A stretch of DNA of 64,000 nt from Propionivibrio soli (GCF_025770765.1 NZ_JANZKY010000015.1:1-64000), one strand, 5' to 3'. Positions 42,863 through 51,063 are shown, counted from the first letter of the stretch. Notes: generated from the sequence alone by a model not told the origin. Made by a program: numbers and translations.

Positions 42863-43558
42863 ATGCTCGACACATTGACCGACGCCCTATCGTTGCTCGC
42901 CACCTTCGACCGGCAGGTGGTCGCTGTCGTCTGGCTCTCGTTCCGCGTGACGGTGGCGACCACACTTCTTTCGACCTTGATTGGCCTGCCGCTCGGGGCT
43001 CTGGTGGCCGTCGCCCAGTTTCCGGGCCGCGGCTTCGTGACGGTTTTCCTCAACGGGATGATGGCGCTCCCGTCGGTGGTGGTCGGCGTCATCGCCTATC
43101 TTTTCCTGTCGCGCTCAGGTCCCTTCGGAAGTCTGGGGCTGCTTTACTCTCCGGCCGCGATGATCATTGCCCAGACCATCCTGGTGGTGCCACTCATGGC
43201 AGCCCTGACCCGGCAGATCATTGAAGACGCGTGGCGCGAGTACACGCACGAATTCCGCTCGATGCGCTTCCGGTTGCGACACACCGTGGTCGCGCTTCTT
43301 TACGACTGCCGGTTTTCCCTGTCGGTTGCGGTGCTTGCCGGCATGGGCAGGTCGTTATCCGAAGTCGGCGCCGTGATGATCGTCGGCGGCAATATCGAGG
43401 GTTACACGCGCGTAATGACGACGGCGATCGCACTCGAAACGGCCAAAGGCGATCTGCCCTTGTCGCTGGCGCTGGGCATCGTCCTGCTGTCCGTCGTATT
43501 GCTGCTCAATGCCGGCGCGTATGGCCTGCGCCGCTGGGCGATGCGCAAGTACGGCTGA
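42863..43558 (+). CDS. tupB: Tungstate ABC transporter permease TupB
   Basis: A 231-residue permease with about five helices and the EAA-loop region (REYTHEFRSMRFR, then GMGRSLSEVGAVMIVGGNIEGYTRVMTTAIALETAKGDL) that is characteristic of TupB. It follows the nickel/cobalt ATPase gene by 9 bp and is in its operon. Its partners tupC and tupA are 6 kb away in the hydrogenase operon, an unusual split. The transporter supplies tungstate for the AOR at 44197. Confidence 0.9.
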   Translation: MLDTLTDALSLLATFDRQVVAVVWLSFRVTVATTLLSTLIGLPLGALVAVAQFPGRGFVTVFLNGMMALPSVVVGVIAYLFLSRSGPFGSLGLLYSPAAMIIAQTILVVPLMAALTRQIIEDAWREYTHEFRSMRFRLRHTVVALLYDCRFSLSVAVLAGMGRSLSEVGAVMIVGGNIEGYTRVMTTAIALETAKGDLPLSLALGIVLLSVVLLLNAGAYGLRRWAMRKYG

Positions 43559-43743
43559 GTACCACGGCCGTTGCCCAGACTGTCGCTCCGACCGAGCGAA
43601 CGGCGGCATCTGCGCGCTTTGCCGCCGTCAGACGCTTTCCTCGTCTCCCGCAAGCCGAGAATCCTGCCGTCCGCAACCCTGTCCGGGAGCCCGCGCACCC
43701 TGACACACCCTGCCTTTCGGGCTCCGGAAGTCACCAAAAAAAC

Positions 43744-43815
43744 TGTCACGAAAGGTGACAGCGCATGGACAAATCGGCGGGTTCGCTTGAACCGCGACTG
43801 ACCGAATCGAATACT
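43744..43815 (+). promoter_or_regulatory. Regulon palindrome and sigma70-type promoter of the ferredoxin-AOR operon
   Basis: TGTCACGAAAGGTGACA (43744-43760) is centred at 43752. A -35 TTGAAC (43787-43792) and -10 AATACT (43810-43815) follow with a 17-bp spacer; the -10 begins 58 bp from the centre. Transcription would start near 43822, leaving a leader of about 118 bases before the ferredoxin. The 43559-43743 part of this 381-bp gap contains nothing else I can support. Confidence 0.75.
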
Positions 43816-43939
43816 GCGTGCAAGACACAAGGGAGCAATTCAAACCGCTCTCCAGCGTCCTGAGTGAGCAGTTTTTCCATCTCAAAAACACAGCGGAGCG
43901 CCTAGCGCGACGATGCGATAACCAGCAAGGAGAATGTCA

Positions 43940-44131
43940 ATGGCTTACAAGATTGTTCCTGAACTCTGCAACGCCTGCGGTGCTTGCGAATCCGAATGCC
44001 CCAACCGGGCGATCAGCCACGTCGAGAAGCTGTTCACCATCGACCCGAACAAATGTCAGGAATGCCAAGGCACGTACGACAGCCCGATGTGCGCTCAGCT
44101 GTGCAACACCGACGCCTGCGTCCCGGCCTGA
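43940..44131 (+). CDS. 2[4Fe-4S] ferredoxin (copy 2, AOR operon)
   Basis: A 63-residue ferredoxin nearly identical to the one at 37643-37834, with the same cluster motifs (CNACGACESECP; CQECQGTYDSPMCAQLC). AAGGAG precedes ATG at 43940. It lies 65 bp before the AOR gene and is its probable redox partner. Having the same carrier at both enzymes implies that Mop and AOR share one ferredoxin pool. Confidence 0.94.
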   Translation: MAYKIVPELCNACGACESECPNRAISHVEKLFTIDPNKCQECQGTYDSPMCAQLCNTDACVPA

Positions 44132-44196
44132 TTCAAGCGAAATCGAATCCCCGCAGCGGTTTATGACGAGCCGCCGCTACCAATTCGGAGAACGTT

Positions 44197-45927
44197 ATGG
44201 ACAAGATCGTACGCATCAACATGGCGGATCTGAGCAGCCGCATCGAGCCGGTTCCCGAGGAATGGGTCGGGCTGGGAGGGCGAGCCTTGACCTCGACCAT
44301 CGTCGCCACCGAAGTGCCGCCCACGTGTCATGCGCTGGGGCCGAGCAACAAGCTGGTGTTCGCCCCAGGCTTGCTTTCAGGCACGGCAGCGGCGAATTCG
44401 GGCCGGTTGTCGGCCGGAGCGAAGAGTCCTTTGACCGGCGGTATCAAGGAATCGAACGCCGGCGGCACCGCGGCGAAGATGCTGGCCAAACTAGGCATCA
44501 AGGCATTGATCGTGGAAGGCGTGCCAAAGGAAGACAAGTGGTACAGCGTGCACGTGACGAAGAACGCCCTCACCATCCAGGAGGAGACCGAAACGGTCGG
44601 TAAAGGCAATTACTGCCTGGTGAATACGGTGCAGGCGCGCTTCGGTCTCCCGGTCGGCGTGATCACCATCGGCCCGGTCGGCGAAATGAAGATGCTTTCG
44701 GCCAACATCTCTGTGGCCGATCCGGAGTCGCGCATTCGCAGCCTGGGCCGTGGCGGCCTCGGTGCGGTCATGGGGTCGAAGAAACTCAAATTCATTTCGA
44801 TCGACGATACGGGAACACCACCGGTGATGCCCAAGGAGGCCGTCAAGTTCAAGGAAGCCGCGCGGGTATTCGCCAAGACGCTGCTCGATCATCCGGTCAG
44901 CGGGCAGGGCCTGCCGAAGTACGGCACCAATGTTCTGGTCAACATCCTCAACGAAGCCGGTGGCCTGCCGACGCGAAACTTCACCAGCGGCCAGTTTGCG
45001 GCGCACGACAAAATCTCGGGCGAGACGATGTACGAGACGATCGTCGCTCGCGGCGGCACGCCGACGCACGGTTGCCACGCTGGCTGCCAGATCCAGTGCT
45101 CGCAGGTCTACAACGACAAGAACGGCAAGTACGTCACCTCCGGGTTTGAGTACGAGACGATCTGGGGGTTGGGCGCCAACTGCTGCATCGAAGATCTCGA
45201 CGATATCGCTGAAGCCGATCACATCATGGACGACATCGGCTGCGACAGTATCGAAACAGCCGTCATGTTCGGCGTCGCCATGGAAGCCGGCGTGCTGAAG
45301 TTCGGCGACGGTAAGGAAATGGTTCGCCTGCTGCGTGAAGAGATCGGCAAGGGAACGCCGCTCGGCCGTGTTCTCGGCGGTGGCGCTGGCCAGGTCGGGC
45401 GCATCTACGGCGTCACGCGCGTTCCGGTTGTCAAGAATCAGGGCATCCCGGCCTATGACCCGCGCGCCGTCAAGGGCATCGGCGTCACCTATGCGATGGC
45501 GACGATGGGCGCTGATCACACCTCGGGCTATGCAATTGCGACAAACATCCTGAACGTCGGCGGTCACGTTGATCCGTTGTCGAAGACGGGTCAGATCGAA
45601 CTCGCGCGCAACCTGCAGATCGCCACGGCGGCCATCGATTCGACCGGCATGTGCCTGTTTATCGCGTTCCCGGCGCTGGATATCCCGGAATGCCTGACGT
45701 CGTTGATCGACATGATCAACGCCCGGTTCGGCATCAACCTCACGGGCGACGACGTGACCGCACTTGGCAAGGCCGTGCTTAAGCTTGAACACAAGTTCAA
45801 TCTCGAGGCCGGATTGTCGAAAGAGCACGACCGTCTGCCGGAGTTCTTCAGCAAAGAGACGATCGCGCCGCACAACGCCATCTGGGACTTCACACCCGAG
45901 GAACTGGATACATTCTGGAACTTCTGA
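44197..45927 (+). CDS. aor: Tungsten-type aldehyde:ferredoxin oxidoreductase (AOR family, YdhV/WOR-like clade)
   Basis: A 576-residue AOR-family catalytic subunit. The cubane ligands are Cys 293, 297, 301 (HGCHAGCQIQC, C-x3-C-x3-C as in YdhV-like proteins rather than C-x2-C-x3-C of Pyrococcus AOR) and Cys 486 (STGMCLFIAFP). Pterin-binding regions include SGRLSAGAKSPLTGGI and SLGRGGLGAVMGSKKLK. These enzymes hold a tungsto-bispterin and oxidise aldehydes, or reduce acids, at very low potential with ferredoxin. The operon also encodes the ferredoxin, a MoaD-like protein and two unknown proteins. This is not the aorABC-type complex of Aromatoleum. Confidence 0.93.
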   Translation: MDKIVRINMADLSSRIEPVPEEWVGLGGRALTSTIVATEVPPTCHALGPSNKLVFAPGLLSGTAAANSGRLSAGAKSPLTGGIKESNAGGTAAKMLAKLGIKALIVEGVPKEDKWYSVHVTKNALTIQEETETVGKGNYCLVNTVQARFGLPVGVITIGPVGEMKMLSANISVADPESRIRSLGRGGLGAVMGSKKLKFISIDDTGTPPVMPKEAVKFKEAARVFAKTLLDHPVSGQGLPKYGTNVLVNILNEAGGLPTRNFTSGQFAAHDKISGETMYETIVARGGTPTHGCHAGCQIQCSQVYNDKNGKYVTSGFEYETIWGLGANCCIEDLDDIAEADHIMDDIGCDSIETAVMFGVAMEAGVLKFGDGKEMVRLLREEIGKGTPLGRVLGGGAGQVGRIYGVTRVPVVKNQGIPAYDPRAVKGIGVTYAMATMGADHTSGYAIATNILNVGGHVDPLSKTGQIELARNLQIATAAIDSTGMCLFIAFPALDIPECLTSLIDMINARFGINLTGDDVTALGKAVLKLEHKFNLEAGLSKEHDRLPEFFSKETIAPHNAIWDFTPEELDTFWNF

Positions 45928-46033
45928 TCGGCGCTAACGTGATACGGAACACCGCCCACGAATCCCGGCTTGGTGAGATTGCCATACCGGGCTTCGTGGG
46001 CATTCCGCGATCCCTTCGTCATCCCCGCGGACG

Positions 46034-46291
46034 ATGCGCATGAAGGTCAAACTCAAGCTCTTCGCTACATTGCAGGAATACCTTCCAGCCGACAGCGCCG
46101 GGGGGCAGGTCATGCTCGAATTGCCCGATACCGCGACGGTTCCGGATGCGCTTGGCGCGCTCGGGGTGCCGATGAACCTCACTCATATCCTTTTCGTCAA
46201 CGGACGCCATGTTCTGCGGCCCGAGCGGGAGACTTTTCGTCTCAAGGACGGCGACACGCTATCCGCTTTCCCCGCGATCGGAGGAGGCTAG
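46034..46291 (+). CDS. MoaD-like beta-grasp protein of the AOR operon (ends Gly-Gly-Gly)
   Basis: An 85-residue protein (MRMKVKLKLFATLQEYLPADS), or 83 from the second ATG at 46040, with a MoaD fold and C terminus AIGGG. It can be thiocarboxylated by MoeB like MoaD. MoaD-type genes next to tungsten enzymes are common and may supply molybdopterin specifically for the tungsten cofactor. It follows the AOR gene by 106 bp. Confidence 0.88.
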   Translation: MRMKVKLKLFATLQEYLPADSAGGQVMLELPDTATVPDALGALGVPMNLTHILFVNGRHVLRPERETFRLKDGDTLSAFPAIGGG

Positions 46292-46364
46292 GGGGCTCTC
46301 ATCCACAGTCAGATAGCCCGCGCCGACGCGTTGATAACCATTACACAAGGAGGCTCGCGTCATC

Positions 46365-47060
46365 ATGAAAGTTGAAGAACTGCTCCAGCAGTCACTGGAG
46401 ATCGAGGCCCCGTGGCAGGTCGTGGACGTCAGGCGCGACCTGGGGCGAAAGCAGATCGACGTTTGGGTGGGACTGCAGTCCGGAAAGAGCAGCTGGTTGT
46501 TTGGCGCAAAGACCGCCACCGTGCGCGAAGACCAGACGCATGTGTGGCGCCATCTCAATCTCTGCGGTTCGCGGTGCCTGGTGCACGCCGAGGCAACGCC
46601 CGAGTCGGCCACGCAACCGTGGCGAGGCGAGGCGGGGCAGCCCTTTACCCATCTCCTGTCACGGTCCATCGTGAGCATGATCCGGGACGGCATCAAACTG
46701 CAGAGCATTTGCTCCATCCTCGATATTCCGGTGGGTGATTTGTGGAAATTCAAGCATGCGCTCGACAGCGGAAAAACCGGAATTTCTTCGTTGCCACCCG
46801 AGGCGAAACACTCTGCCGACGCCGATTCGGGCGTCCCGGAACCGGACTCGCGCGTATGGATGGCCTTGCTTGAGGGCAGGGTGAATATCGACATCCGGCT
46901 GCTCAGCCTGAAACTTTTGCTCACGAAGATGCGCGAGCAGATGCGCGTCATCGCGGATAATGAAGTTCGTACCTTGAAATGCTACGAATTGCAGCGCTTC
47001 TTCGTCCGATACGAGAAAACCCTCGGCCACGAACTCGCCCAACTGGAAAAGCTCGCCTGA
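46365..47060 (+). CDS. Conserved protein resembling the N-terminal part of an ISL3-type transposase
   Basis: A 231-residue protein with AAGGAGG upstream, transcribed with the AOR operon. The first 130 residues resemble the N-terminal part of ISL3-family transposases: WQVVDVRRDLGRKQIDVWV, then HVWRHLNLCGSRCLVHAEA, then a helical HTH-like region with SIVSMIRDGIKLQSICSILDI. The zinc Cys pairs and the DDE catalytic domain are absent. The rest is helical (LSLKLLLTKMREQMRVIAD). It could be a domesticated DNA-binding protein that regulates or assists the operon. The homology is by eye. Confidence 0.55.
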   Translation: MKVEELLQQSLEIEAPWQVVDVRRDLGRKQIDVWVGLQSGKSSWLFGAKTATVREDQTHVWRHLNLCGSRCLVHAEATPESATQPWRGEAGQPFTHLLSRSIVSMIRDGIKLQSICSILDIPVGDLWKFKHALDSGKTGISSLPPEAKHSADADSGVPEPDSRVWMALLEGRVNIDIRLLSLKLLLTKMREQMRVIADNEVRTLKCYELQRFFVRYEKTLGHELAQLEKLA

Positions 47061-47093
47061 TGGCCAACGCACACTAAAACAGGAAGAACGGCC

Positions 47094-48083
47094 ATGAAAA
47101 CGATTTCCGGACTTGTTTCTATCGCCAGAGCCGCCGAACTGATCAACGACGGCAGGTACCTGAGCATCGCCGGCGACGAAGCCGCGCTGAAGGAACTGCC
47201 CAAAGGCAACTGGATCGGCGGCACCATTCCCTATTTCATGACGGAGGCGGGCGGTGCCGTGTCGCGTACGGAGGTCTTCATCGATGAAATGCCTGTGTTC
47301 GATGAAGCGCCGACGCTGCGTTTCTACGACGTAGACGCGCTTCCCCACCTATGCCGCAACGCCCCTGAATACGGCTACACCTTGATGATCGTGCCGGCGT
47401 TCAGCGCATGCCATAGCACCTTTGCCGAGAATGCCCCGAACTACGAGGACATGTACATCAAGCCGTTGATCGGCTGGATCGCCGGCGTGCATCTGGACGA
47501 CCTACCGCAAGCCGCGCCAAAGACGGTGCTGGGACCGACGGGCGAGTTCTCGACGGAGCAGGCGGTCGTCGTGCATGTTCCATTACCGCCCGAGAAAATT
47601 GCCAACATCGATATCGTGAACTTGTTCCAGCCTGGGGACGGAGAATCGATCACGTTCGAAGGAACAGGATTTTCGGCGCAGCAATGCAAAATTGGCGGGA
47701 AGAGCGCCAATCTGGCGCAATACATGACGGCCTCGGGAATCGATACCCGCCTCCCGTTGGTCGCTGACTATTGCGGCGCAATGATCAACGTCAGCATCAA
47801 GCAGGTCGACGCGGCGGCCGGGCGAGTCGACTTCTACGCCCCGGTGTTTGCCGGCGTGACCTACCGATTTGCGGCGCCGGTGGCCGATTACGTTCGCGGG
47901 TTCGAGCGGGCGCTACCGTCAATCGAAGACGGCGTGGTTTTCTCGTGCAACTGCATCCTCAATTTCCTTTACTCGAACCTGGAAGGCAAGCGCACGGGCC
48001 ATATCGTCGGACCCGTGACCTTCGGAGAAATCGCCTACCAACTGCTTAACCAGACGCTGGTTTATCTGACGATCACCGAGTAG
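47094..48083 (+). CDS. Conserved cytoplasmic protein of unknown function (possibly DUF6976)
   Basis: A 329-residue protein with AGGAAGAACGGCC before ATG at 47094, last gene of the AOR operon. It has no signal peptide and no membrane helices. Conserved-looking segments include GNWIGGTIPYFMTEAGG, MIVPAFSACHSTFAENAPNY and VFSCNCILNFLYSNLEGK. The Cys pair (SCNC) and the shape recall FIST-type small-ligand sensors, but I do not recognise a catalytic motif. It could bind the aldehyde or acid substrate as a sensor. Treated as unknown. Confidence 0.7.
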   Translation: MKTISGLVSIARAAELINDGRYLSIAGDEAALKELPKGNWIGGTIPYFMTEAGGAVSRTEVFIDEMPVFDEAPTLRFYDVDALPHLCRNAPEYGYTLMIVPAFSACHSTFAENAPNYEDMYIKPLIGWIAGVHLDDLPQAAPKTVLGPTGEFSTEQAVVVHVPLPPEKIANIDIVNLFQPGDGESITFEGTGFSAQQCKIGGKSANLAQYMTASGIDTRLPLVADYCGAMINVSIKQVDAAAGRVDFYAPVFAGVTYRFAAPVADYVRGFERALPSIEDGVVFSCNCILNFLYSNLEGKRTGHIVGPVTFGEIAYQLLNQTLVYLTITE

Positions 48084-48219
48084 AACGAGACGGGTGGCGT
48101 GGGGACGGATACGAGCCTGGACATCGCGTGAAATAGGGCCACTCCTCAGGACGAGGGCTAGGAGCACGATTTCAAGAAGCGCCGAGCGGCGCGCGAAGAA
48201 TCAGCGCGGCTGCTCTTAA

Positions 48220-48343
48220 CCCCCTTGTTCCCCTTGTCAGGGGGAAACGGAGTCTCTGCAGTCGATGGTGTTCTCTCGCGCTTTGTGCCTTCTACGTCGA
48301 GGGAAGACTCTTCTCCTATGACAAGGGGAGGATGGGAAGGGGG
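48220..48343. repeat. Small inverted-repeat element in the gap between the AOR and hydrogenase operons
   Basis: CCCCCTTGTTCCCCTTGTCA (48220-48239) is an imperfect inverted copy of the sequence at 48319-48343 (starts TGACAAGGGGAGG, ends AAGGGGG). The pair brackets about 80 bp. This kind of intergenic palindromic repeat is scattered in many betaproteobacterial genomes. It lies in the 315-bp gap between convergent genes and may end transcription in both directions. No gene is visible in the gap. Confidence 0.55.
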
Positions 48344-48398
48344 CAACCGTACGGAGGCCCTGTATATCCCTTGCCAGATGTAGAAGGCTACCGCGTCC

Positions 48399-49217
48399 TC
48401 AGCCGCCTTTCTGCGCATCCGGGAAGAAGAGCTGTTCGCCGTTGATCTTGTAGGCGGCAATCACGTCCTGGCCTTCGCGCGACGTGATCCACTCGATGAA
48501 CTTCATTCCTGCTTGCTGCTTGACGTGCGGATGTTTCGCCGGATTCACGAGCATGACGCCGTAAGGATTGAACAGGCGCTTGTCGCCGGCGAGAACGATT
48601 TCGAGGTCCTGGCGGTTCTTGAACGACAGCCAGGTGCCGCGGTCAGCCAGCGTATAGCCGCCGACGGCCGCGCTCATGTTCAAGGTCGGGCCCATGCCGG
48701 CGCCCGCTTCCTTGTAGCCCGACCAGGCCTTGGGATCGACCCCGGCGTCTTTCCAGAAGCGGAGTTCCGCGGAGTGGGTTCCGCTCTTGTCACCGCGCGA
48801 GATGAACGGCGCCGTGGCGGCCGCCAAGCGCCGGAATGCTTCGACGACGTCCTGAGTCTGCTTCACTTTGGACGGGTCCGCCTTCGGTCCGACGATGATG
48901 AAGTCGTTGTACATCACGTCCCGACGGTCAACGCCCCAGCCTTCCGCCATGAACTTGTCTTCCGCCGGTCGATCATGGACCAGCACCACGTCGGCATCGC
49001 CCCGCCGGCCTGTATCCAGCGCTTGCCCGGTACCCAACGCGACGACTTTCACTTTGATGCCCGTCTGCGCTTCGAAGCGCGGCAGGATGAAGCCGAACAA
49101 GCCTGATTGCTCGGTGGACGTCGTAGACGCGAGGACGATGAATTCCTCGGCGGCAGCGAGGCCAGCCGTCAGCGTCAGGCAAAGAAATACGATCAGTTGT
49201 CGAAAGCGATACGCCAT
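48399..49217 (-). CDS. tupA: Tungstate-binding protein TupA
   Basis: A 272-residue periplasmic binding protein with a signal peptide (FRQLIVFLCLTLTAGLAAAEE). The oxyanion signature ASTTSTEQSG follows the cleavage site. PFISRGDKSGTHSAE and GPTLNMSAAVGGYTLADRGTW are the other ligand-binding parts of the TupA family (compare the TTTS of other members). It is the last gene of the hydrogenase operon; its start overlaps the end of tupC by 25 bp. Confidence 0.93.
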   Translation of the reverse strand: MAYRFRQLIVFLCLTLTAGLAAAEEFIVLASTTSTEQSGLFGFILPRFEAQTGIKVKVVALGTGQALDTGRRGDADVVLVHDRPAEDKFMAEGWGVDRRDVMYNDFIIVGPKADPSKVKQTQDVVEAFRRLAAATAPFISRGDKSGTHSAELRFWKDAGVDPKAWSGYKEAGAGMGPTLNMSAAVGGYTLADRGTWLSFKNRQDLEIVLAGDKRLFNPYGVMLVNPAKHPHVKQQAGMKFIEWITSREGQDVIAAYKINGEQLFFPDAQKGG

Positions 49218-50002
49218 GGCAGTTCTCCCTGAATGAATAACCGGGCTTCGTTGGATTGCGGGTGCGAAAAGAACCGGGCGGCCGGCGCGCGTTCAACGAC
49301 GCGTCCGCCGGCTAGAAAGACCACATCGTCCGAAATGCGCATGGCCTGACCGAGATTGTGGGTCGTCATCAGGATGCGGGTCCCATCGGTGCGTATCTCG
49401 CGGACGATCGATTCGACGGCTTCGGTGGCCGAGGGGTCGAGCGCCGCGGTCGGTTCGTCGAGCAGCAAGAGGCGCGGGCGCGTCGCCCACGCGCGGGCTA
49501 GCGCGAGCCGTTGCCGCTCGCCGCCGGAGAGCAGGCGGGCGCTGTCTTCGCTGCGATGCGCGAGGCCCACGCGTTCGAGTACGTGCGTCGTGCGCCGGCG
49601 AAACTCGACACGGGGCAGGCCAAGCGGCATGAGCCCCAACGACGCATTATGGAAGACGGAACTGCGCAGCATGATCGGGCACTGGAAGACCATCGCGATG
49701 CCGGTGGCCGGAGATTCTCGGCCGTTCCAGTCGATCGATCCGTTGTCGGTCGCTTGCAGCCCGGCGAGAACACGCAGCAGTACCGTCTTGCCGGCGCCGT
49801 TCGGGCCGATGATGCTGGTGATGCCTTCGCTGCCGATATCGAGATCGATACCCGAGAGAATGCTTCGGCCCCCGGGTGAAAATCCGATTTCGGAGAGTCT
49901 GATCGGAAACAGGGATGACTCGCCGAGCCAAGTCTCCGGCCGCCTGAGCGGTCCGCTTGGAGAGCCGTCCCTGAACGCTAGCGCTCGGTGCACGAAATGC
50001 AT
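49193..50002 (-). CDS. tupC: Tungstate ABC transporter ATP-binding protein TupC
   Basis: About 269 residues from ATG at 50002; GTG at 49993 is also possible. Walker A GPNGAGKT, signature LSGGERQRLALARA, Walker B LLLLDEPTAALD and the switch His in MTTHNLG are present. The start overlaps the hydrogenase large-subunit gene by 25 bp, so it is in the hydrogenase transcript. Its permease TupB is encoded at 42863-43558. Confidence 0.9.
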   Translation of the reverse strand: MHFVHRALAFRDGSPSGPLRRPETWLGESSLFPIRLSEIGFSPGGRSILSGIDLDIGSEGITSIIGPNGAGKTVLLRVLAGLQATDNGSIDWNGRESPATGIAMVFQCPIMLRSSVFHNASLGLMPLGLPRVEFRRRTTHVLERVGLAHRSEDSARLLSGGERQRLALARAWATRPRLLLLDEPTAALDPSATEAVESIVREIRTDGTRILMTTHNLGQAMRISDDVVFLAGGRVVERAPAARFFSHPQSNEARLFIQGELPWRIAFDN

Positions 50003-51063
50003 GGGTCGATGCTGTTCACGATGATCGCGATATCCGCGATCTTCGCGTCCTTGAGCATGAAGCGCAGCGCGTCCCAGTTCATGAAGCTCGGCACCCGCCA
50101 CTTGACGCGTTCCGGACGCGGCGAATCGGTGATGCGCACGTAGTAGATCAGTTCGCCACGTGGCGCTTCGCATTTCGCGATGGCTTCGCCCGGTGGAATC
50201 GCCGGACGTTCGCTCGTACAGGCCGTCGGCCCGTCGGGCAATTGGACGAGGCATTGGCGGATGATGCCGATCGCCGTCGCGGCTTCCGCCAGGCGGATCA
50301 TGGCTCGCGACCAGACATCGCCGTCTTTCAAGGTATGCACAGGGACCTGCAGGTTGGGGTAGGCCGAGTAGGGCGCCTTGAGGCGGACGTCGTATTCGAT
50401 TCCCGAGGCACGCGCCACGGGGCCGACCACCGAGCAGTTGATCGCGTCTTCGCGCGAGAGAACGCCGATCCCCCGCGTGCGCCCTAGAATCGAACCGTTC
50501 GTGCGGTAGATCTTGGTGACCTCCGCGATCGCGGGCTCGACCTTGTCGAGTTGCGCTTTGAGGTACTCGGCGTTTTCCGGCGTGATGTCGTAGCGGACGC
50601 CCCCGATGATGTTCGCGCCGATGTCCATGCGGTTGCCGAACACCGATTCCTTGACGTCCTGCATCATCTCGCGGATTTCCATGACGTGCATGAAGAGCGA
50701 CTCGAAGCCGACCAGATGGGCGAGGACGCTGACGTTGAAGAGGTTGGAGGCAACGCGCTTGATCTCGTCAGCAATGACGCGCAGGTACTCGGCACGTGGC
50801 GGCACCGTGAGTCCGGCGATCTGCTCGACCGCCATCGCATACGCTTGCGGGTGGCTGTTCGAGCACAGCGAGCAGATGCGCTCCGTCAGCACGATGTTCT
50901 GGAAGATGTTGCGCTTGGTCACCAGATATTCGATGCCGCGATGTACGTGGCCGGCGTGGATGTCGACGTTGGCTACCGTTTCGCCCTGCACGTCGAAGCG
51001 GAAATACATCGGCTCCTCGAGTGCGACGTGCAGCGGTCCGACCGGGATGGTGAAGGTGCTCAT
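49978..51063 (-). CDS. Group 4 [NiFe] hydrogenase large subunit (Ech/CooH-like, no C-terminal extension)
   Basis: A 361-residue NuoD-like subunit that keeps all four nickel ligands: ICSLC near the N terminus (Cys 64 and 67 with SNSH) and DPCISCTER at the C terminus (Cys 355 and 358). NuoD itself lacks these. The chain ends at the Arg after the second motif, exactly where HycE-type precursors are cut, so no maturation protease is needed, as described for CooH and EchE. ATG at 51063 overlaps the stop of the NuoC-like gene. It is the site of proton reduction or H2 oxidation. Confidence 0.92.
   Translation of the reverse strand: MSTFTIPVGPLHVALEEPMYFRFDVQGETVANVDIHAGHVHRGIEYLVTKRNIFQNIVLTERICSLCSNSHPQAYAMAVEQIAGLTVPPRAEYLRVIADEIKRVASNLFNVSVLAHLVGFESLFMHVMEIREMMQDVKESVFGNRMDIGANIIGGVRYDITPENAEYLKAQLDKVEPAIAEVTKIYRTNGSILGRTRGIGVLSREDAINCSVVGPVARASGIEYDVRLKAPYSAYPNLQVPVHTLKDGDVWSRAMIRLAEAATAIGIIRQCLVQLPDGPTACTSERPAIPPGEAIAKCEAPRGELIYYVRITDSPRPERVKWRVPSFMNWDALRFMLKDAKIADIAIIVNSIDPCISCTER

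Noticed and set aside
44491-45873. 460-residue frame antisense to the AOR gene
   Set aside because: Opposite a clear AOR coding sequence; codon mirror artefact.
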